Shown here piece by piece: positions 1 through 7,971 of a DNA stretch of 45,689 bases (positions are counted from its first letter, which is position 1; each line of letters starts with the position of its first letter). The stretch spans positions 1 to 45,689 of the forward strand of contig NZ_CAJYTI010000021.1 of the NCBI RefSeq assembly GCF_913777625.1, given 5' to 3'. Origin of the DNA: an uncultured Sphingomonas sp. GTDB lineage: Bacteria; Pseudomonadota; Alphaproteobacteria; Sphingomonadales; Sphingomonadaceae. The translations under genes and the position numbers were made by a program. The notes under the pieces were generated by a model. It had not been told where the DNA came from. It ran no database searches and worked only from the letters and a program-made list of their open reading frames with translations.

Positions 1-227
1 TGGGTCGCGACCGTGACGAGCAGCGCCCCGAGCGCTTCCAGGTCGGCCAGAAGTTCGACGCGATGGTCACCGGCTTCGACCGGTCGAAGAAGCCGACCTT
101 CTCGGTCAAGGCGATGCAGATCGCCGAAGAGAAGCAGGCCGTGCAGCAGTATGGCTCGTCCGACTCGGGCGCGTCGCTGGGCGACATTCTGGGTGAGGCC
201 CTCAAGGCTCGCAGCCAGAACAACTGA
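1..227 (+). CDS. rpsA: 30S ribosomal protein S1, C-terminal end (partial)
   Basis: The open frame starts at base 3, runs in from outside the window and stops with TGA at 225-227, leaving about 74 residues. The visible part ends an S1 RNA-binding (OB-fold) repeat: a Gly-Gln-Lys-Phe-Asp turn, then the strand 'AMVTGFDRSKKPTFSVKA', and an acidic/polar tail ending 'GEALKARSQNN'. This is the usual end of alphaproteobacterial S1, which brings mRNA to the 30S subunit. A strong terminator follows and ihfB lies downstream, a conserved proteobacterial neighbourhood. The 5' part is missing only because the window begins here. Confidence 0.9.
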   Translation, partial: GRDRDEQRPERFQVGQKFDAMVTGFDRSKKPTFSVKAMQIAEEKQAVQQYGSSDSGASLGDILGEALKARSQNN

Positions 228-243
228 TTTTGCGACCTGAAGA

Positions 244-287
244 GGGGCTCGGGCACCGCGAAAGCGGTTCCCGGGCCCTTCTTTTTT
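244..287 (+). terminator. Rho-independent terminator of rpsA
   Basis: A 15-bp GC-rich stem (245-259 with 264-278, one mismatch and one G-U pair) closes a GAAA tetraloop and is followed by CTTCTTTTTT. It lies 17 bp after the rpsA stop, so it should end the rpsA transcript before ihfB. Confidence 0.9.
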
Positions 288-302
288 GATTTTAGGACAC
301 CG

Positions 303-323
303 TCAACCACATCTTCTGGTTGA
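303..323. other. Perfect 7-bp inverted repeat upstream of ihfB
   Basis: TCAACCA (303-309) and TGGTTGA (317-323) are perfect inverted arms around a 7-bp spacer, about 85 bp before the ihfB start and just after the rpsA terminator. It could be an operator for ihfB control or a small hairpin in its leader. No T-tract follows, so a terminator is unlikely. Confidence 0.4.
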
Positions 324-408
324 TGCAGATTGGAAAAAAGCGCTAAGGTTTCCTTGGGGATAGCCGTTCGCGGCCAGGTTGGGCGCGGCCGCCAAGGGAG
401 GGGCGCGA

Positions 409-687
409 ATGATCCGTTCTGAGTTGGTTCAATTGCTGGTGCAGGATAATCCGGGCCTTTCGGTCCGCGAGGTCGAGCAGATCGTATCGATCTTCTTCGA
501 CGAGATTGTCGGCCGGCTGAGTGAAGATGGTCGCGTGGAACTGCGCGGCTTCGGGGCTTTTTCCACCCGGGCGCGCGATGCGCGGCTGGGCCGCAACCCG
601 CGTACCGGGGAAGCGGTGGAGGTGGACGCCAAGCGCGTTCCCTATTTCAAGCCCGGCAAGGAGATGCGGGTTCGCCTGAACATGTGA
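409..687 (+). CDS. ihfB: Integration host factor subunit beta
   Basis: A 92-residue member of the HU/IHF DNA-bending family. The N-terminal helices start '[19 protein letters not shown]', the beta-arm segment '[26 protein letters not shown]' region carries the family GFG(A/S)F and GRNP signatures, and the C-terminus '[14 protein letters not shown]' is typical of IHF beta. IHF beta pairs with IHF alpha to bend DNA sharply in transcription, recombination and nucleoid organisation. I chose the ATG at 409 because a GGGAGGGG-like ribosome site (395-404) sits just upstream and because beta subunits normally begin at this point; an upstream in-frame start at 379 would add ten unrelated residues. It lies directly after rpsA, its conserved position. 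Confidence 0.95.
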   Translation: MIRSELVQLLVQDNPGLSVREVEQIVSIFFDEIVGRLSEDGRVELRGFGAFSTRARDARLGRNPRTGEAVEVDAKRVPYFKPGKEMRVRLNM

Positions 688-735
688 TGTTCGCTTGACA
701 CGCGGCGTGCGGCAGGGTCTTGCCTGCCGCCCACT

Positions 736-822
736 GCGGACGTGGCGGAACCGGTAGACGCCGGAGACTTAAAATCTTCTGCCCCTCGGGGCGTGCGGGT
801 TCGAGTCCCGCCGTCCGCACCA
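736..822 (+). tRNA. tRNA-Leu (anticodon TAA)
   Basis: The acceptor arms GCGGACG (736-742) and CGTCCGC (812-818) pair perfectly, and A819 plus an encoded CCA (820-822) end the gene. The anticodon stem 763-767 / 775-779 closes a CTTAAAA loop with TAA at 770-772, which reads UUA leucine codons. A long variable arm (around GCCCCTCGGGGC) marks a class II tRNA, and GGTTCGAGTCC is the T-loop. It lies about 50 bp after ihfB and converges on the Nudix gene. Confidence 0.97.
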
Positions 823-834
823 GCCTTGCCAGCG

Positions 835-1338
835 TTACCAGGCCTCGGGTACCGGCCGCCCGTCGCGCCATTCGGCAATGCGGCGGCGGGTACCCGCGGT
901 CGTGCCCTCCGGCAGCGCGTCCGGATCGAAGGCATCGGCTTCGACGATCTCGAGCGACGGCCGGAAGGCGAAGACCACCTGCTCCACCAGCGCCAGCGTC
1001 ACCGTGTCGCGCCGGAAGTTCGGCCGATGCTGCAGCGTGCCGAGCAGCCGCACCGCGCCGTGCGACACCATGCCTGCCTCCTCGCGCAACTCACGCAGCG
1101 CCGCCGCTTCGGCCGATTCGCCCGCGCCCTGGCCACCGCCCGGCAGATGCCATCCATCGATATAGCTGTGGCGGACCAGCACGAGCTGCCCCGCTGCGGT
1201 CAAGGCGATGGCGCGCACGCCCCGCGTGCGGGTCCGGGTGAAGAACCATCCCGCCGTCCGCACCGCCAGATAGCCGCGCAAGGCCATTGCGATCAGTCCG
1301 GCGAGCCAGGGGAGCGAACGAAAACGATGCAACGCCAT
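835..1338 (-). CDS. Nudix hydrolase
   Basis: A 167-residue protein with an intact Nudix box, from 'GGGQGAGESAEAAALRE' to 'LREEAGM', matching Gx5Ex7REUxEExGU at about residues 67-90. That helix binds the divalent metal for hydrolysis of a nucleoside diphosphate linked to another moiety. The N-terminus has a hydrophobic stretch (about residues 10-30, 'LPWLAGLIAMALRGYLAV') that could anchor it to the membrane, an arrangement seen in some Sphingomonas Nudix proteins. The ATG at 1338 is the first in frame. It converges on tRNA-Leu and diverges from the solute-binding protein gene. The substrate cannot be told from sequence. Confidence 0.85.
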   Translation of the reverse strand: MALHRFRSLPWLAGLIAMALRGYLAVRTAGWFFTRTRTRGVRAIALTAAGQLVLVRHSYIDGWHLPGGGQGAGESAEAAALRELREEAGMVSHGAVRLLGTLQHRPNFRRDTVTLALVEQVVFAFRPSLEIVEADAFDPDALPEGTTAGTRRRIAEWRDGRPVPEAW

Positions 1339-1440
1339 GCCCGCGATTCTAGGCCGGTGCGGCCGCGCGGGGAAGCCACCGGGGTTGGCAGCCGCGGCCC
1401 GCTACCATAGAGCTTGGCCTTCGCCGCCCGGAACCCGCCG

Positions 1441-2898
1441 ATGCCACGCCTGCGCCTGCCCTTCATCGCCTTGCTGCTGACGCTGTCGTCCTGCGGCGCC
1501 GAAGGCCAGCGCAAGGACGACACGCCGGTGGTGGTCAGCGCGATCGGCTCGGCAAAGCTGCTCGCCGATCCCAGCGAAATCCCGATCGACGACGCGCAGG
1601 CCGTCGCCCTCTCCGCCACCGCCCAGGGGCTGGTGCGCTTCGACGGAAACGGCCAGATCGAACCGGCGCTGGCCGAGCGCTGGAACGTGTTCGACGATGC
1701 GCGCAGCTATATCTTCCGGCTGGGCGACGCGACGTGGCCGGATGGACAACCCGTCACGGCCGGCGAGATCGTCCGCGCGCTGCGCCGTGCCGTCACGGCC
1801 AACAACCATAGCCGGCTCGCCCATTATCTCGCGGCGATCGACGAGATCGTCGAGATGACGCCGCAGGTGATCGAGGTTCGGCTGAAAAGCCCCCGCCCCG
1901 ATCTGCTGAACCTGTTCGCCCAGCCGGAACTCGCGGTGTTTCGCGGGCGCAATCTGGCCGGATCGGGCCCCTTCCGCATCGTCGCGGGCAAGCGCGACGG
2001 CCTGTTGCTGCGCCCCGCCGAGACCCCGGGCGACGATCCCAAGGCCGCTCCAGCACCCCATGATTTCGTGCGGCTCCGCGGCGAATCGGCTGCCGTGGCC
2101 ATCGCCCGCTTCCGCGCGGGGGCCTCCGACCTGGTGCTCGGCGGCGCCCTGGTCGACTGGCCGATCATCGAGGCGGCCGGGATCGCGCCGGAAAATGTGC
2201 GGGTGGATCGCGCGGTGGGATTGTTCGGGCTGGCGGTGCTCCACCGCGACGGCTTCCTCACCACGCCGCAGAACCGCGCGGCCATCGCGATGGCGATCGA
2301 TCGCGATGCGCTGACCTCGGCGATCGCGCAGGACTGGGCACCAGCCGAAACCATCCTCCCCGCCCAGCTCGATTCCGCGGCGCCGCCCGCGCCGGGGAGC
2401 TGGATGACGGTTGCCCCGGACCAGCGGCGCGCGCTCGCCGCCCAGCGGGTGCGGGAGTGGCAGGCGGTGCACCGCGGCCCGGTGGAGATCCGCCTCGCCT
2501 TGCCCAACGGCGCGGGCGCGACACTGCTATGGGGCCATCTTGCCTCGGCGATGATCTCCATCGGCATCACCCCGATCCGCGTGGCGCTCGGCGATCCGCG
2601 CGCGGACCTGATGCTGGTCGACGAAGTGGCCCCCTATAACAGCGGGCGCTGGTATCTCGATCAGGCGTGCCGCGCCTGTTCGGACGACACCGCGACGCTG
2701 ATCGCCGCCGCGCGCGATGCCCCGGACCTCTACAACCGCACGCACCGCATCGCCGAGGCCGATGCAATGCTGGCCAGCGACGTCGCCTTCATTCCCATCG
2801 CGCAGCCTTTGCGCTGGTCGATCGTCGCGCTGCGGCTGGTGAACTGGCAGGGGAACGCACGCGCCTGGCACCCGTTGAACCATCTGCGCAAGCAGTGA
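1441..2898 (+). CDS. ABC transporter substrate-binding lipoprotein, family 5 (peptide type)
   Basis: A 485-residue protein that starts with a lipoprotein signal: charged start, hydrophobic core, and lipobox 'LTLSSC' with Cys18 for lipid attachment. The body resembles the SBP_bac_5 (DppA/OppA-type) fold: 'ALSATAQGLVRFDGNGQIEPALAERWNV' region, 'RLGDATWPDGQPVTAGEIVRA', and 'NRAAIAMAIDRDAL' further on. These proteins normally present peptides or similar ligands to an inner-membrane permease. No permease or ATPase gene is adjacent, so it is an orphan binding protein and its ligand is unknown. I took the ATG at 1441 rather than an in-frame TTG at 1414 because it gives a clean lipoprotein signal. 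The next gene starts only 8 bp after the stop. Confidence 0.8.
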   Translation: MPRLRLPFIALLLTLSSCGAEGQRKDDTPVVVSAIGSAKLLADPSEIPIDDAQAVALSATAQGLVRFDGNGQIEPALAERWNVFDDARSYIFRLGDATWPDGQPVTAGEIVRALRRAVTANNHSRLAHYLAAIDEIVEMTPQVIEVRLKSPRPDLLNLFAQPELAVFRGRNLAGSGPFRIVAGKRDGLLLRPAETPGDDPKAAPAPHDFVRLRGESAAVAIARFRAGASDLVLGGALVDWPIIEAAGIAPENVRVDRAVGLFGLAVLHRDGFLTTPQNRAAIAMAIDRDALTSAIAQDWAPAETILPAQLDSAAPPAPGSWMTVAPDQRRALAAQRVREWQAVHRGPVEIRLALPNGAGATLLWGHLASAMISIGITPIRVALGDPRADLMLVDEVAPYNSGRWYLDQACRACSDDTATLIAAARDAPDLYNRTHRIAEADAMLASDVAFIPIAQPLRWSIVALRLVNWQGNARAWHPLNHLRKQ

Positions 2899-2906
2899 GG
2901 CAAGGA

Positions 2907-3329
2907 ATGGCACGGGCGACACGGATGAACGAAGGTTTCGCGCAGCGGCTGCCGATCGGCACCGATGCCGCGGCGGTGCGCCAGCGCATCGAGGCGATGG
3001 AGCATCTGCTGGAAGGCCTGGTCCGCATCCCCGGCCTGCGCCGCAAGGTGGGCCTGGACGTGCTGCTCGATTTCGTCCCCGGCATCGGCCCGACGGCGGC
3101 GGCGGCGATGGGCGCCTATCTCGCCTGGGAAGCGCGCAATCTGGGCATGCCCAAGCGGACCATCGCGCGGATGGCCGGCAATATCGGCATCGACTGGGCG
3201 CTGGGCATGATCCCGTTCGTCGGCGCGGTGCCGGACTTCTTCTTCCGCTCGAACACGCGCAATCTCAAGCTGATCCGGCGCTATCTCGACAAGCACCACC
3301 CGGCGAGCCGGGTGATCGACATCTGCTGA
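2907..3329 (+). CDS. DUF4112 domain-containing protein
   Basis: A 140-residue protein matching the DUF4112 style: 'RIEAMEHLLEGLVRIPGLRRKVGLD' region, then 'LLDFVPGIGPTAAAAMGAYLAWEA', a polar turn, and 'GNIGIDWALGMIPFVGAVPDFFFRSN', with the paired '(D/P)xxPxxG' membrane-associated turns of the family. It probably has one or two short hydrophobic segments, and its function is unknown. The ATG at 2907 follows GAGG (2897-2900) with 6-bp spacing; the alternative ATG at 2925 lacks a comparable site. It sits 8 bp after the solute-binding protein stop and is probably co-transcribed with it. Confidence 0.8.
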   Translation: MARATRMNEGFAQRLPIGTDAAAVRQRIEAMEHLLEGLVRIPGLRRKVGLDVLLDFVPGIGPTAAAAMGAYLAWEARNLGMPKRTIARMAGNIGIDWALGMIPFVGAVPDFFFRSNTRNLKLIRRYLDKHHPASRVIDIC

Positions 3330-3349
3330 GGCGCTCCGGGCGTGGGCCC

Positions 3350-3754
3350 TCAGCCCGCGGTCTTCAGCCCCTGTCCGCCGATCGGCACGGTTTCTGTAAT
3401 CGTCTGCATGCCGGCGATCAGCGGGCGTGCCTTGGCGATGGCGGCACGCACCGCCGGCAGCGACAGCGAGCGGGAATGCGCTTCCTTCGTCTCCCATACC
3501 TCGGTGATCCAGAGCGCGTTGGCGTCGGCGGGATCGTTGGCGACGATATAGCTCAGGCAGCCGGGCATCCCCGGGATCGCCCGCATGAGTATCGCCGCCA
3601 GCGCATCCCGCTGACCGCCGCGTGCGGTCATCTTGCCGATGGTGCCGTACATCGCGACCATCTGCATCACCGCCGTCTGTGCTTCCGCCTGGCTAGCCGC
3701 CGCGACGCCCAGCGCCGCTGCGCCGGCGAGGAAGCTGCGTCGTTCCAGTGTCAT
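3350..3754 (-). CDS. Secreted antibiotic-biosynthesis-monooxygenase-fold protein (putative quinol monooxygenase)
   Basis: A 134-residue protein with an N-terminal export signal that looks Tat-like ('ERRSFLAGAAALGVAAASQ', twin Arg then hydrophobic, cleavage near AEA-QT). The mature part fits the ABM fold: 'MYGTIGKMTARGGQRDALAAIL', 'PGCLSYIVANDPADANALWITEVWET', 'HSRSLSLPAVRAAI'. Such small dimeric proteins include YgiN-type quinol monooxygenases and cofactor-free oxygenases. The start at 3754 lies 4 nt after the RNase T2 stop, with a GGGGAAG ribosome site spanning that stop, so the two are probably translated together. An exported version is less common than the cytosolic form. Confidence 0.75.
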   Translation of the reverse strand: MTLERRSFLAGAAALGVAAASQAEAQTAVMQMVAMYGTIGKMTARGGQRDALAAILMRAIPGMPGCLSYIVANDPADANALWITEVWETKEAHSRSLSLPAVRAAIAKARPLIAGMQTITETVPIGGQGLKTAG

Positions 3755-3758
3755 GCGC

Positions 3759-4466
3759 TCACTTCCCCCGCCAGATCTTGAGCGCGGCATCGTCCGCCGC
3801 GCCGCCGGTGCCCGCCTCGCAGCGATGGTAGCGGAAGCGTGTGTCGAGGCAGAGCCACAGCTCGTCGAGCCAGCCGTCGCGGTTGGTCGTCACCCGGATC
3901 GCTTCCGCCGGAATGGCGCGGTTCGCGGCCGCAAAGGCGCGCTTGAAGTCACCGACCGTGGGCGTGCCGCGCGACAGCGCGCCCATGTCGGGGAAGCGGA
4001 TCTGGCGGTACAACCCGGTCGAGCGCTGGAAATAGGCTTCCGGCGTGGTCTTCATGCAGGTGCCGTGCTTGGCCCATTCGTGCTGGATCAGCTGTTCGGA
4101 AGGCGTCGCGCACATCGTCTTGGCGATCAGCGCGGGCGGCAGGATCGGCGTCGCCTTGCAATATTGCGGCCAGGTCTTGCCCGCCGCATCGGGCCACAGC
4201 CCGTGCAGGGTGAAGCCGAAGCGCCCCCCGGCGCAGCGGAAGGCGTTGGCCGGCTCGTCGCCATGCGCGCGGCAGAAGCCGGGCGCCCAGGTGAGCGCCA
4301 GCGTGTAGCTGCTGATCGGCAGCACGCGGCGCGGCTCCTTGGCGCTCGGCAGCTCGGGCAGCGGCCGCGTGACCTTGCTCGGCGCCACGCACATGCCCGC
4401 CTGCGCCAGCGCCGCACCCGGCAGCAGCGCCGCGATCAGCCCCAAGCCTGCCACTGTCGCCTTCAT
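3759..4466 (-). CDS. Secreted ribonuclease T2 family protein
   Basis: A 235-residue protein with a Sec signal ('LGLIAALLPGAALAQA') and both catalytic blocks of the RNase T2 family: CAS I 'FTLHGLWPD' and CAS II 'HEWAKHGTC', each carrying the catalytic His. Several Cys residues (including C in GTC and 'WLCLDTRFRYHRCE') would form the usual disulphides. The enzyme cleaves RNA through a 2',3'-cyclic phosphate and would act in the periplasm or outside. ATG 4466 has a good GGGAGG site that overlaps the nadC stop; its own stop is 4 nt from the next start. The order regulator, nadC, RNase T2, ABM protein therefore looks like one operon. A role in nucleotide scavenging is possible but is inference. 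Confidence 0.88.
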   Translation of the reverse strand: MKATVAGLGLIAALLPGAALAQAGMCVAPSKVTRPLPELPSAKEPRRVLPISSYTLALTWAPGFCRAHGDEPANAFRCAGGRFGFTLHGLWPDAAGKTWPQYCKATPILPPALIAKTMCATPSEQLIQHEWAKHGTCMKTTPEAYFQRSTGLYRQIRFPDMGALSRGTPTVGDFKRAFAAANRAIPAEAIRVTTNRDGWLDELWLCLDTRFRYHRCEAGTGGAADDAALKIWRGK

Positions 4467-4477
4467 GCCATCCTCCC

Positions 4478-5323
4478 TCAAACGCTCGCGAAATCGAGCC
4501 CGATATCGGCGGCCGGCGCCGATTGGGTCAGCCGCCCGACACTCACATAGGTCACGCCGGTCTCGGCGATTGCGCGGATCGTATCCAGCCGAACGCCGCC
4601 CGAGGCCTCGGTCGGCACGCGGCCCGCGACCAGCGCCACCGCTTCGCGCAGTACCGGCGGAGGCATGTTGTCGAGCAGCAGGTGCGTGGCGCCCGCGCCC
4701 AGCGCGGGTTCGATCTGGTCGATCCGGTCGACCTCGACGATGATCCGCTCGATCCCCGCCGCCACCGCGCGCGCCACGGCCGCCTCGACCGAGCCGGCAA
4801 CCGCGACATGATTGTCCTTGATCATCGCCGCGTCCCACAGCCCCATGCGGTGGTTGGTCGCCCCGCCCATCCTGGTCGCATATTTCTCCAGCACGCGCAG
4901 GCCCGGCAGCGTCTTGCGCGTGTCGAGCAGCGTCGCGCCGGTGCCGGCGACCGCATCGACATAGGTGCGCGCAAGCGTCGCGATGCCGCTCAGATGCTGG
5001 ACCGTGTTGAGCGCCGAACGCTCGGCGGTGAGCAGCGCGCGCGCCGCCCCGCGCAGCCGCAGCAATGCGGTGCCCGCCGCGACCTGCGCGCCGTCCTCGA
5101 CCAGCCGTTCGATCTCCACCTGCGGATCGAGCGCGCGGAAGAACGCCTCCGCCAGCGGCAGGCCGGCGACGGTGATCGGGTCGCGGCTGTCCATCACCCC
5201 GTCGAACCGGGCATCCGCCGGGATCACCGCCGCCGCGGTAATGTCGCCGCGGTCGCCGAGATCCTCGGCCAGGGTCGCACGCACGAACGAGTCGATGTCG
5301 AAGCCGGGAAGCAGGAAGGTCAT
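4478..5323 (-). CDS. nadC: Nicotinate-nucleotide pyrophosphorylase (carboxylating), quinolinate phosphoribosyltransferase
   Basis: A 281-residue enzyme, normal length for NadC. Family blocks are all present: 'EDLGDRGDITAAA' near the N-terminus, 'ALLTAERSALNTVQHLSGIAT', 'LLDTRKTLPGLRVLEKYA', 'GGATNHRMGLWDAAMIKDNH', and 'VEVDRIDQIEPAL' with 'LLDNMPP' and 'EASGGV' for phosphoribosyl binding. It converts quinolinate and PRPP to nicotinate mononucleotide, CO2 and PPi, the entry to NAD. It follows the two-HTH regulator gene by 32 bp and runs into the RNase T2 gene. nadA lies about 1.5 kb away on the same strand; no nadB is seen in the window. Confidence 0.96.
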   Translation of the reverse strand: MTFLLPGFDIDSFVRATLAEDLGDRGDITAAAVIPADARFDGVMDSRDPITVAGLPLAEAFFRALDPQVEIERLVEDGAQVAAGTALLRLRGAARALLTAERSALNTVQHLSGIATLARTYVDAVAGTGATLLDTRKTLPGLRVLEKYATRMGGATNHRMGLWDAAMIKDNHVAVAGSVEAAVARAVAAGIERIIVEVDRIDQIEPALGAGATHLLLDNMPPPVLREAVALVAGRVPTEASGGVRLDTIRAIAETGVTYVSVGRLTQSAPAADIGLDFASV

Positions 5324-5355
5324 GCCCGCGCTGTAGAATCCCGCAGGCGGCGCGT

Positions 5356-6327
5356 CTATCCGAACTGCACCAGCGGCGGCCGGCCATCGACATACTGGCT
5401 GGCCGGCTGGTCGAAGCGGAACCCGCCCGCCGCCAGCCGGATCAGGATCTGGCGGGTGTGGAGCATGCTGGTGTGCCCGTCCGCCGCCCAGGCCGGATCG
5501 GTGAGCTTGTCCGCCGCGAGCAGCACCCCGCGCGCGCGGCGGTGGAGCAGCCCGCTTTCCACCATCACCCCCACTCGCCGGTGCGCGGTCGAGGGCGGCA
5601 GACTCAGCGCGCGGGCGATGGCCCCCGTCGACACCGGCTGCCACAGCGATTCGGGCGGCACCGTGCCCAGTTCGCCATACGCCAGCGCCAGCTCGCGATT
5701 TTCCAGCACCGGCCGGGCATTGGCGCACAGCACCGCGTTGAGCAGCACCATGTCGGTCCAGGAGTGGAAGCGGTGGGCGTGGAACTCGATCCCGGTCAGC
5801 AGCACGTCGTGGGCGGCGGCGAGCCCCATGTACCAGTCATAGGACAGGTGATGACGCGTCTCGGGAAGCGTCAGGCCGAAGGCGGCGAAATCTTCCACCA
5901 TTCGGACCAGCGCATCGTGGCTGCAGCGGAACAGCGCGGCGATCTCCGGCCGGGCATGCACCGCCTCGGGCACGCTGACCCCCGCCGGGCCCCGCTCGCA
6001 CAGCCCCATCGCGCACAGCGCATGGATATGGCGCCGCATCGTCTCGAACGGCCGCCCGAGCGACGCGGCGAGCGCGTTGATGCTGATCGCCTTCGCGCTC
6101 CCGCCCTGGCGGCGGGCATGGCCGGCGCCGTGCGGCGACAGCATCTCGCTGGCGCGCGCCACCACCATGAAGATGATCGCACGATCCAGATCGCCGTCCA
6201 GCGCACGGATGCCGGCGGCGATCATCGTGTTCTGCATCTCGGCGATCAGCCGCACCATCAGTCGCCCGCGCGGCAGGGGTGCCTGCGTCGGATCGAATGG
6301 AGGAACGGCTCTAATCAACTCCTGCAT
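5356..6327 (-). CDS. Transcriptional regulator with two helix-turn-helix regions, unknown family
   Basis: A 323-residue protein without a recognised enzyme domain. Two winged-helix-like segments can be seen: about residues 80-120 ('SINALAASLGRPFETMRRH', then 'IHALCAMGLCERG') and about 230-275 ('VSTGAIARALSLPPSTAHR', then 'RVGVMVESGLLHRRARGV'). Both read as recognition helix plus wing, similar in style to MarR/GntR DNA-binding domains. The region between, rich in His and aromatic residues ('HHLSYDWYMGLAAAHD', 'EFHAHRFHSW'), could bind a ligand or metal. The start at 6327 was chosen because upstream codons look non-coding. It is divergent from the RodZ-like gene and 32 bp upstream of nadC, so control of NAD synthesis is an attractive guess. 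Confidence 0.65.
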   Translation of the reverse strand: MQELIRAVPPFDPTQAPLPRGRLMVRLIAEMQNTMIAAGIRALDGDLDRAIIFMVVARASEMLSPHGAGHARRQGGSAKAISINALAASLGRPFETMRRHIHALCAMGLCERGPAGVSVPEAVHARPEIAALFRCSHDALVRMVEDFAAFGLTLPETRHHLSYDWYMGLAAAHDVLLTGIEFHAHRFHSWTDMVLLNAVLCANARPVLENRELALAYGELGTVPPESLWQPVSTGAIARALSLPPSTAHRRVGVMVESGLLHRRARGVLLAADKLTDPAWAADGHTSMLHTRQILIRLAAGGFRFDQPASQYVDGRPPLVQFG

Positions 6328-6464
6328 CGGCGAACACGCCCTACGGCGGGACAAGGAACAGGCAAGCACCCATTCCCCCACCGGAATGAGTACCCAAAGA
6401 TTTGCGAATCGTTACTAGACCATATCAATGCTCGGGTCGACGTCCGGGGGGTCGCCGAACAATA

Positions 6465-6857
6465 ATGATGCACTCTACGCTGCCAGAGCCTTGGCCAGAG
6501 GCCTGGATCGCCGCCGCCGCCACTCTCCGTGCCAAACGCGAGGCCATAGGGCTGTCGCTCGATCAGCTCGCTGCATGCACGCGAATCGGCCGCACCCATC
6601 TCGAAGCGATCGAGGCCGGGCGGTTCGATCGCTGCGGCGCGCCGATCTATGCGATCGGCTTCACCCGCTCGATCGCCCGCGTGCTGGATACCGCCGAAGC
6701 CCCGATCCTCGCCGCGATCCGCGCCGGCAATGCCGAGCGAACACCGCATCCGCCGGTGCCGGCAACACCGAGCCCGGCACGGCGGCTGGTACCCGATCTG
6801 GGCTTCGCCACCACCGGTACCTTGCTGTTGTCGCTGCTCGGCGCTTCCCGCGGCTGA
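6465..6857 (+). CDS. Short RodZ-like helix-turn-helix protein
   Basis: A 130-residue protein with an N-terminal Cro/C1-type HTH of the RodZ style: 'LRAKREAIGLSLDQLAACTRI', then 'GRTHLEAIEAGRFD', and the RodZ-like 'IYAIGFTRSIARVLD' that follows the HTH in that family. The C-terminus ends in one short hydrophobic stretch ('LGFATTGTLLLSLLGASRG') that may be a membrane segment, with no periplasmic domain after it. It is thus much shorter than full RodZ (over 250 residues). Two adjacent ATGs (6465, 6468) are possible starts. It is divergent from the two-HTH regulator and converges on nadA with a 4-bp gap. Confidence 0.65.
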   Translation: MMHSTLPEPWPEAWIAAAATLRAKREAIGLSLDQLAACTRIGRTHLEAIEAGRFDRCGAPIYAIGFTRSIARVLDTAEAPILAAIRAGNAERTPHPPVPATPSPARRLVPDLGFATTGTLLLSLLGASRG

Positions 6858-6861
6858 GCGA

Positions 6862-7863
6862 TCAGGCCGGTACCGGTCCCAGATCGCCCTGCCCCACCTT
6901 GCCGCTGGCGAGTTCGAGCATGCGGTCGAGGCTCTTCTTCGCCTGCACCCGCAGCCCCTCTTCGATCTCGATCCTGGGGCTCAGGTCGCGCAGCGCGAGG
7001 TAGAGCTTCTCCATGGTGTTGAGCGCCATGTAGGGGCAGATATTGCAGTTGCAGTTGCCGTCGGCCCCCGGCGCGCCGATGAAATTCTTCTCCGGCATCG
7101 CCTTCTGCATCTGATGGATGATGTGCGGCTCGGTCGCGACGATCAGCGTGTCGCCGGGCATCGTCTTGGAAAAGTCGAGGATGCCCTTGGTCGAGCCGAC
7201 ATAATCGGCGTGATCGAGGATATAGGCCGGGCATTCGGGATGCGCGGCAATCGGCGCGCCCGGGTGCTCGGCCTTGAGCTTGAGCAGTTCGGTCTCGCTG
7301 AACGCCTCGTGGACGATGCACACGCCCGGCCACAGCAGCAGTTCGCGGCCGGTCTTGCGCTGGAGATAGCCGCCCAGGTTGCGATCGGGGCCGAAGATGA
7401 TCTTCTGGTCCGCCGGGATCTGCGCCAGGATCTTTTCGGCCGAGCTGCTGGTGACGATGATGTCGCTCAGCGCCTTCACCTCGGTCGAGCAGTTGATATA
7501 GGTCAGCGCGATATGATCGGGATGCTGCGCGCGGAAGGCGGCGAACTGGTCCGGCGGGCAGCTGTCTTCCAGGCTGCAGCCGGCGTCCATGTCGGGCAGC
7601 ACGACGATCTTGTCGGGCGAGAGGATCTTGGCGGTCTCGGCCATGAAGCGCACGCCGCAAAAGGCGATCACGTCCGCATCGGTCTCGGCCGCCTTGCGGC
7701 TGAGGTCGAGGCTGTCGCCGACGAAATCGGCTAGGTCCTGCAGCTCGGGCTTCTGGTAGTAATGCGCGAGGATCACCGCGTTGCGCTCCTTGCGCAGCCG
7801 CTCGATCTCGGCGCGGAGATCCAGTCCGCTGAGGCTGCCGCCGATGCCGTTGCGCGCGTCCAT
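6862..7863 (-). CDS. nadA: Quinolinate synthase A
   Basis: A 333-residue [4Fe-4S] enzyme that condenses iminoaspartate with dihydroxyacetone phosphate to quinolinate. Clear blocks are '[20 protein letters not shown]', '[23 protein letters not shown]', '[20 protein letters not shown]', 'GCSLEDSC', '[14 protein letters not shown]', '[10 protein letters not shown]', 'HPECP', and the C-terminal '[18 protein letters not shown]' that supplies a cluster ligand. I prefer ATG 7863, which has GGGAG about 10 bp upstream; an earlier in-frame ATG at 7893 would add ten residues. Together with nadC nearby it makes two of the three de novo NAD steps. It ends 4 bp from the converging RodZ-like gene. Confidence 0.96.
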   Translation of the reverse strand: MDARNGIGGSLSGLDLRAEIERLRKERNAVILAHYYQKPELQDLADFVGDSLDLSRKAAETDADVIAFCGVRFMAETAKILSPDKIVVLPDMDAGCSLEDSCPPDQFAAFRAQHPDHIALTYINCSTEVKALSDIIVTSSSAEKILAQIPADQKIIFGPDRNLGGYLQRKTGRELLLWPGVCIVHEAFSETELLKLKAEHPGAPIAAHPECPAYILDHADYVGSTKGILDFSKTMPGDTLIVATEPHIIHQMQKAMPEKNFIGAPGADGNCNCNICPYMALNTMEKLYLALRDLSPRIEIEEGLRVQAKKSLDRMLELASGKVGQGDLGPVPA

Positions 7864-7971
7864 GTCCCAAAACTCCCGTGGTTCGGCCGCCACATGGCCC
7901 GGCTGGGCGGCCGGATCAAGGGAGCGAACGCAGCACGGGCGTTCGGGGTGCGGCCGGCCCGGACTACCGCA

